Part shown: positions 59,882-64,000 of the stretch, one piece after another
Layout of the letters: each line of letters opens with the position of its first letter
Numbering within the stretch: position 1 is the stretch's first letter
NCBI RefSeq assembly: GCF_009834025.1
Contig: NZ_CP047156.1
Location: 3,432,067 to 3,496,066 of the forward strand
Length of the DNA stretch: 64,000 bases
Reading direction: 5' to 3'
Source of the DNA: Epidermidibacterium keratini
GTDB taxonomy: Bacteria; Actinomycetota; Actinomycetes; Mycobacteriales; Antricoccaceae
Notes under the pieces: model-generated
What the model was told of the DNA's origin: nothing
Database searches by the model: none
What the model saw: only the letters and a program-made list of their open reading frames with translations
Program-made: the position numbers and the translations under genes

Positions 59882-61149
59882 GCGAGTACGACGACGCGAT
59901 CCCCGGCCTGCGCACCTGCGACCACTGGGTCGCGGCGCCGCTCGATCACGCACGCCCCGATGGGTCGAGCATCGACGTCTATGCGCGGGAGGTCGTCGGC
60001 GCGGAGCATGACGATCCGGATTCGTTGCCGTGGCTGCTGTTTTTGCAGGGCGGCCCCGGCGGTAAAGGGCCTCGGCCGGCCGGTCGCTCGGGATGGCTCG
60101 ATGCGGCGTTGAAGCGCTACCGCGTGCTGCTGCTCGACCAGCGCGGCACCGGACGGTCGACGCCGGTGACGCCTGGGCTCGTTGCCGGTCTCGGGTCGGA
60201 TGCGGCGTCGTACGTCGCCCACCTGCGCGCCGATGCGATCGTCGCCGACGCGGAGCTGTGTCGGGCTCAGATCGCCGGCGGCAGGCGGTGGACGACGCTC
60301 GGGCAGAGCTACGGCGGCTTCTGCACGTTCAGCTACCTGTCCTTTGCGCCTGAGGGACTGGAGCGATGCCTCGTCACCGGCGGCATCCCGCCGATCGGCC
60401 TGTCGCCGCAGGAGGTCTACCAGCGCACCTGGCCGCGGGTGATCGCCAAGAACGCCGGCTACTTCCGCCGCTACCCAGGCGATCGCGATGTCTTGCGGCG
60501 GGTGCTGCGGCAGGTCGATGACGGTGTCGACCTGCCGACGGGGGACCGGCTCACCCGAGACCGCGTGCTCGGACTCGGTATCTCGTTCGGGGGATCGACC
60601 GGGTACGCCGAGACGCACTACCTGCTCGAGGAGGCGTTCGGGCGCGGCGAGGAGCTGACGCCGTACTTCCTCAGCGAGGTTGCCGCGCGCACCAGTGATG
60701 CGACGGGCCCGCTGTATGCGCTGCTGCAGGAGGCGATCTACTGCGACGGACCGATGGCATCACGGTGGGCGGCGACGCGCACTCGCAGTGAGATCCGCGC
60801 GCTCGCCGCCGATGCGGCCACGCCGATGTTCACCGGCGAGATGAAGGAGAGGTGGAACGTCACCGACGTCGCGGGGATGGCGCCGTACGCCGAACTCGCC
60901 GACGCGCTGCACGCCAAGGACGACTGGGGCCCGCTCTATGACCGCGATCGCCTGCGTGCCAACGAAACTCCCGTGGCAGCGGCGGTCTACTTCGACGACA
61001 TGTACGTCGACTTCGACGCTTCGATGAACGTCGCGCGGTGGGCCGGAAACGTGCGGCCCTGGGTGACCAACCAGTACGAGCATGACGGGTTGCGTGCGGA
61101 CGCGGCCGTCTTCGAACGCCTCGATGCGATGACGAGGGGGATGGCATGA
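59878..61149 (+). CDS. Alpha/beta hydrolase, proline iminopeptidase-like (S33)
   Basis: The 423-residue protein has LLFLQGGPGGKG (oxyanion-hole HGG-like block), LLLDQRGTGRSTPV, and the nucleophile elbow LGQSYGGFCTF (Ser of GxSxG). The catalytic His is expected in VTNQYEHDGLRADA. These are marks of the peptidase S33 / prolyl aminopeptidase family. It removes N-terminal Pro residues or hydrolyses small esters. No signal peptide. Both ends overlap neighbouring genes by four bases, placing it in an operon with the MFS protein and the cysteine desulfurase. Confidence 0.88.
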   Translation: MSEYDDAIPGLRTCDHWVAAPLDHARPDGSSIDVYAREVVGAEHDDPDSLPWLLFLQGGPGGKGPRPAGRSGWLDAALKRYRVLLLDQRGTGRSTPVTPGLVAGLGSDAASYVAHLRADAIVADAELCRAQIAGGRRWTTLGQSYGGFCTFSYLSFAPEGLERCLVTGGIPPIGLSPQEVYQRTWPRVIAKNAGYFRRYPGDRDVLRRVLRQVDDGVDLPTGDRLTRDRVLGLGISFGGSTGYAETHYLLEEAFGRGEELTPYFLSEVAARTSDATGPLYALLQEAIYCDGPMASRWAATRTRSEIRALAADAATPMFTGEMKERWNVTDVAGMAPYAELADALHAKDDWGPLYDRDRLRANETPVAAAVYFDDMYVDFDASMNVARWAGNVRPWVTNQYEHDGLRADAAVFERLDAMTRGMA

Positions 61150-62321
61150 ACCAGGTCTACCTAGACCATGCGGCCACGACGGTGATCCGTGAGTCGGTCA
61201 TCGAGGCGATGACCGCCGTGATGCGCGACGTCGGAAACGCGTCGTCGACCCACACGGCCGGGCGACGTGCGCGGCAGCGCGTCGAGGAGGCGCGCGAGCA
61301 GATCGGCGAAGCTCTTGGTGCCGACCCGATCGAGGTCATCTTCACCTCCGGTGCGACCGAGTCTGACAACCTCGCGATCAAGGGGGGCGCACTCGCGCGG
61401 TACGCCGAAGACCCTCGACGCCGGCGGATCGTCGTCAGTCCGGCCGAGCACCACGCCGTACTCGACTCGGCGCGGTGGCTGGCCGATGAACGGGACTTCG
61501 AGATCACCTGGGTTGAGGTCGACGGGCATGGTTCACTGCCGCCGGCCCGGATGCGCGAGGCGCTTGACGGGGCCGAGTCGGCTGCGATTGCGACCGCGAT
61601 GTGGGCTAACAACGAGGTCGGGGCGTTGAGCGATATCCCAGCAATAGCTGCGATCTGCGCCGGTGCCGGAGTCCCTTTCCACACCGACGCGGTGCAGGCC
61701 GTGGGGCGTGTGCCGATCGACTTCCGCTCGCTCGGTGCGAGCACGCTGGCGATCTCCGGGCACAAGATCGGCGGACCACAGGGCGTCGGTGCACTGCTGG
61801 CGCAGCGGTCGTTCAAGCCCGTCGTCCAGGCGCATGGCGGAGGACAGGAGCGCCGCGTGCGCTCCGGAACTCTCGACGTGGCAGGCATTGTCGGGCTGGG
61901 TGTCGCGGTCAGTGAAGCTGAGAAGGAGCGCGAGGCCGAGAGTGATCGGCTCGGCGGACTGCGTGACGAGCTGGTCAACAGGCTGCACGAGAAGATCGAG
62001 GGCCTGAAGGTCAACGGCTACGAGCGGTTCGACGCTGAGCGTGCGTTGCCCGGCGTCGTGAACCTGCACCTTCCGGGAGCAGCGGCCGATGCCGTGCTGA
62101 TGCTTGTCGACAGCGAGGGCATGGCGATCTCGACGGGGTCGGCCTGCTCGGCCGGGGTCACCGAGCCCAGCCCGGTGATCCTCGCGATGACCGGCGACGA
62201 CGCCCGTTCGCGGTCGTCGGTGCGGATCTCACTGGGCCGGACGACGACGCCGGACGAGGTCGACCGGATCATCGCCGTGCTGCCTGACGTCGTCGAACGT
62301 GCACGGATAGCGGGCGGCTGA
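61146..62321 (+). CDS. Cysteine desulfurase (IscS/NifS family)
   Basis: The 391-residue PLP enzyme has MNQVYLDHAATTVIRE, the FTSGATESDNLAIKG phosphate pocket, WANNEVGALSDI, SGHKIGGPQGVGA with the Schiff-base lysine, and the flexible-loop cysteine STGSACSAGV that receives the persulfide. It takes sulfur from cysteine and passes it on. mnmA, a sulfur acceptor for tRNA 2-thiouridine, is two genes downstream; the same desulfurase-mnmA order occurs, from memory, at Rv3025c-Rv3024c. The ATG overlaps the peptidase stop (ATGA). Confidence 0.95.
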   Translation: MNQVYLDHAATTVIRESVIEAMTAVMRDVGNASSTHTAGRRARQRVEEAREQIGEALGADPIEVIFTSGATESDNLAIKGGALARYAEDPRRRRIVVSPAEHHAVLDSARWLADERDFEITWVEVDGHGSLPPARMREALDGAESAAIATAMWANNEVGALSDIPAIAAICAGAGVPFHTDAVQAVGRVPIDFRSLGASTLAISGHKIGGPQGVGALLAQRSFKPVVQAHGGGQERRVRSGTLDVAGIVGLGVAVSEAEKEREAESDRLGGLRDELVNRLHEKIEGLKVNGYERFDAERALPGVVNLHLPGAAADAVLMLVDSEGMAISTGSACSAGVTEPSPVILAMTGDDARSRSSVRISLGRTTTPDEVDRIIAVLPDVVERARIAGG

Positions 62322-62322
62322 G

Positions 62323-63045
62323 GTGAGCGCACCGCTGCGTGTCACGGTTGCGCAGCCAGTAACGGCGGCGCTGGATGTGACCGTGAATGCCCTCGAGCAC
62401 GCGCGGTTGGTCGACGAGTCCCGCGCGCGCCTGGTGGTATTCCCAGAGCTGTCGATCACCGGATATGAGCTGTCGGCCGACCCGATTGACCCAAACGATC
62501 GCCGGCTCGATCCCATCACGGCCGCGTGTGAGCGCGCTGGCGCGGTGGCGTTGGTCGGTGCGCCCGTATGCGAGGACGGCGAGCGGTTTATTGCCATGCT
62601 TCGTGTCGATGGCGACGGGAGCGAGATCGTCTATCGCAAGCAGTTCGTCGGTGGTGATGAGCCGTCCTACTTCACGTCAGGTCGCGAGACCGGTGTCCTG
62701 AGGCTGGATGGCTGGCGGATCGGACTTGGCATTTGCAAGGACACCGGGTCGGCCCGCCATATCGCGGCGATGGTGCGGGCCGGTATCGATCTTTATGTCG
62801 CCGGAGTGGTGCACCACTCTTACGAGCGCGACGAGCAGGAGGCGCGTGCCCTCGTGATCGCTCGCGCATGCGGTGCAAGTGTCGCGTTCGCCAGTCACGC
62901 TGGTCCGACGGGCGGGGGATACACCGACCCGCTTGGGTGTTCGAGCATCTGGACCCGGGAGGGGGCCGCGATCGCCTCCGTCGATGACCAGCCCGGTCGT
63001 CTAGCGACCGCGGATCTGGTGGCCGACGGCGGCATCGCTGGGTGA
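62323..63045 (+). CDS. Nitrilase/carbon-nitrogen hydrolase family protein
   Basis: The 240-residue protein has the nitrilase-superfamily Glu-Lys-Cys triad: Glu in VVFPELSITGYEL, Lys in IVYRKQFVGG, Cys in IGLGICKDTG. It hydrolyses a C-N bond of an amide or related compound. Intervening inserts are short, so it is a compact member. The GTG start is one base after the desulfurase stop. Its place between desulfurase and mnmA may be incidental. A short intergenic region then holds the mnmA promoter. Confidence 0.85.
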   Translation: MSAPLRVTVAQPVTAALDVTVNALEHARLVDESRARLVVFPELSITGYELSADPIDPNDRRLDPITAACERAGAVALVGAPVCEDGERFIAMLRVDGDGSEIVYRKQFVGGDEPSYFTSGRETGVLRLDGWRIGLGICKDTGSARHIAAMVRAGIDLYVAGVVHHSYERDEQEARALVIARACGASVAFASHAGPTGGGYTDPLGCSSIWTREGAAIASVDDQPGRLATADLVADGGIAG

Positions 63046-63081
63046 CCCAGGGTAAGTCCAGCGTCCGGTGCTATCAGCACG

Positions 63082-63087
63082 TAGAAT
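63082..63087 (+). promoter_or_regulatory. -10 box of mnmA
   Basis: TAGAAT precedes the GTG at 63097 by nine bases. Confidence 0.4.
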
Positions 63088-63096
63088 CCAGTCACT

Positions 63097-64000
63097 GTGA
63101 AGGTTCTTGCTGCGATGTCTGGCGGGGTCGACTCCGCTGTCGCCACCGCTCGTGCTGTCGACGCCGGTCATGACGTGACCGGCGTCCATCTCGCGCTGTC
63201 CCGAGCACCCGAAGCGGTGCGCGCCGGGGCGCGCGGTTGTTGCACCGTCGAAGACTCCCGCGACGCGCGCCGGGCGGCCGACGTACTCGGAATCCCCTTC
63301 TATATCTGGGATCTCGCCGAGCAGTTCCGCGAAGAGGTCATCGACGACTTCGTCTCCGAGTACGCCGCTGGGCGTACGCCGAACCCCTGCCTGCGGTGCA
63401 ACGAGAAGATCAAGTTCGCCGCTGTACTCGATCGTGCCCGCGCGCTCGGGTTCGACGCCGTCGTCACCGGGCACCACGCCAAGCTCGAGCAGGATGCCGA
63501 CGGCACGCCGCGGCTCGCTCGGTCGGTCGACGATGCCAAGGATCAGTCCTACGTGCTCGCCGTGCTGACGGCGGAGCAGCTGCGCTACGCGATGTTCCCA
63601 CTGGGCGACATCACCAAGGACGAGGTGCGCCGCGAGGCCGCCGAGCGCGGTCTGCTGGTGGCCGACAAGCCCGACAGCCACGACATCTGCTTTATCTCGA
63701 ACGGCGACACGATGGGCTTCCTGCGCACCCAGCTCGGTGACAACCCCGGCGACATCGTGGATGCCGACACCGGTCAGGTCGTCGGCGCCCACCAGGGTGC
63801 CTACGCCTACACGATCGGCCAGCGTAAGGGACTGCGGCTGGCCAACCCGGTCAATGACGGCAAGCCCCGCTACGTGCTCGACATCGAGCCGGTCACCAAC
63901 CGGGTCACCGTCGGCACCGCGGACCGTCTCGGGATCACGACGGTGACTGCGCAGCGGCCGGTCTGGACCAGCGGCTCGGCGCCGGCGTTCCCGTGGCGCG
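63097..64000 (+). CDS. mnmA: tRNA-specific 2-thiouridylase MnmA (3' end beyond window)
   Basis: 301 codons are present from GTG 63097 to the window edge, open throughout. The PP-loop [20 protein letters not shown] is the ATP-pyrophosphatase signature. [15 protein letters not shown] holds the first catalytic Cys, [15 protein letters not shown] the second Cys block, and [16 protein letters not shown] the tRNA-binding region. The gene uses ATP and sulfur relayed from the cysteine desulfurase to thiolate U34 of Lys, Glu and Gln tRNAs. About 60 residues are missing at the C-terminus. Confidence 0.96.
   Translation, partial: MKVLAAMSGGVDSAVATARAVDAGHDVTGVHLALSRAPEAVRAGARGCCTVEDSRDARRAADVLGIPFYIWDLAEQFREEVIDDFVSEYAAGRTPNPCLRCNEKIKFAAVLDRARALGFDAVVTGHHAKLEQDADGTPRLARSVDDAKDQSYVLAVLTAEQLRYAMFPLGDITKDEVRREAAERGLLVADKPDSHDICFISNGDTMGFLRTQLGDNPGDIVDADTGQVVGAHQGAYAYTIGQRKGLRLANPVNDGKPRYVLDIEPVTNRVTVGTADRLGITTVTAQRPVWTSGSAPAFPWR

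Noticed and set aside
1-64000. CRISPR arrays, rRNA or tRNA genes
   Set aside because: No regularly spaced short repeats and no cloverleaf or rRNA-like segments were seen. The element targets a protein gene, not a tRNA.

Overview
The window is high-GC, densely packed actinobacterial DNA. Lineage markers are the mismatch endonuclease NucS, a mycothiol-dependent isomerase-family protein, a DivIVA-like coiled-coil protein, a GlgE maltosyltransferase pathway, a CmtR-type metal sensor, many GTG starts, and many TANNNT boxes 6-9 bases before the start codon, which suggests leaderless mRNAs. From memory, gene order follows Mycobacterium tuberculosis Rv1321-Rv1328 (nucS, epimerase, thiolase, thioredoxin-like, glgB, glgE, glgP) and then Rv3041c-Rv3024c (ABC ATPase, enoyl-CoA hydratase, methyltransferase, glucosyltransferase, etfBA, cysteine desulfurase, mnmA). 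Part of the left half also resembles the Streptomyces scy/filP-epimerase-thiolase-meaB and marR-icmA regions. The species cannot be named from the sequence.

Layout. 1-9.6 kb: end of an enoyl-CoA hydratase gene, nucS, a vapBC toxin-antitoxin pair, an aldehyde dehydrogenase, a PatB/MalY lyase, a tandem-fused 3-hydroxyacyl-CoA dehydrogenase, and an acyl-CoA/acyl-AMP ligase with two translationally coupled small genes. 9.6-20 kb: a winged-helix regulator with a membrane protein, the coiled-coil protein, and a C4/C5 acyl-CoA cluster (crotonyl-CoA carboxylase/reductase, methylmalonyl-CoA epimerase, thiolase, MeaB GTPase, MarR regulator, isobutyryl-CoA mutase large subunit). Together with the dehydrogenase at 5 kb and the hydratases, these connect acetyl-CoA through acetoacetyl-, crotonyl- and butyryl-/ethylmalonyl-CoA to isobutyryl-CoA.

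20.3-31.3 kb is a foreign integrative element of about 11.0 kb. It lies inside a luciferase-like monooxygenase gene that is intact on either side, and is bounded by the 12-bp direct repeat CGACATGCGCTA. Removing one repeat plus the intervening DNA restores the reading frame. All its genes read leftwards: a thioredoxin-fold protein, lspA, a heavy-metal P-type ATPase and cmtR; then cadD and a second, nearly identical cmtR; then a membrane/coiled-coil protein whose gene overlaps the relaxase gene by 401 bases, a relaxase, a MobC-like protein, a Rep with HUH nuclease and SF3 helicase motifs, three small genes, and a large serine integrase beside the right end. This is best read as an integrated, mobilizable cadmium/lead-resistance plasmid, and it is the most interesting object in the window.

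32-46.4 kb: small genes, a YbbN-type co-chaperone, a lipoprotein metallopeptidase, the alpha-glucan cluster glgB-mak-glgE divergent from glgP (no treS between them), and an FHA protein paired with a predicted pseudokinase. 46.5-64 kb: ABC ATPase, enoyl-CoA hydratase, methyltransferase, transporter, hexapeptide acyltransferase, 5'-nucleotidase-like enzyme, an Rv3032-like glucosyltransferase, etfBA, an HNH/DUF222 protein, an MFS transporter, a peptidase, and a sulfur-relay group (cysteine desulfurase, nitrilase-family enzyme, mnmA running off the right end). A 16-bp near-palindrome, consensus GYTACCSRCGAGTAAC, precedes three lipid/acyl-CoA genes (aldehyde dehydrogenase, ccrA, etfBA) and may mark a shared regulon. 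No rRNA, tRNA or CRISPR array was seen.
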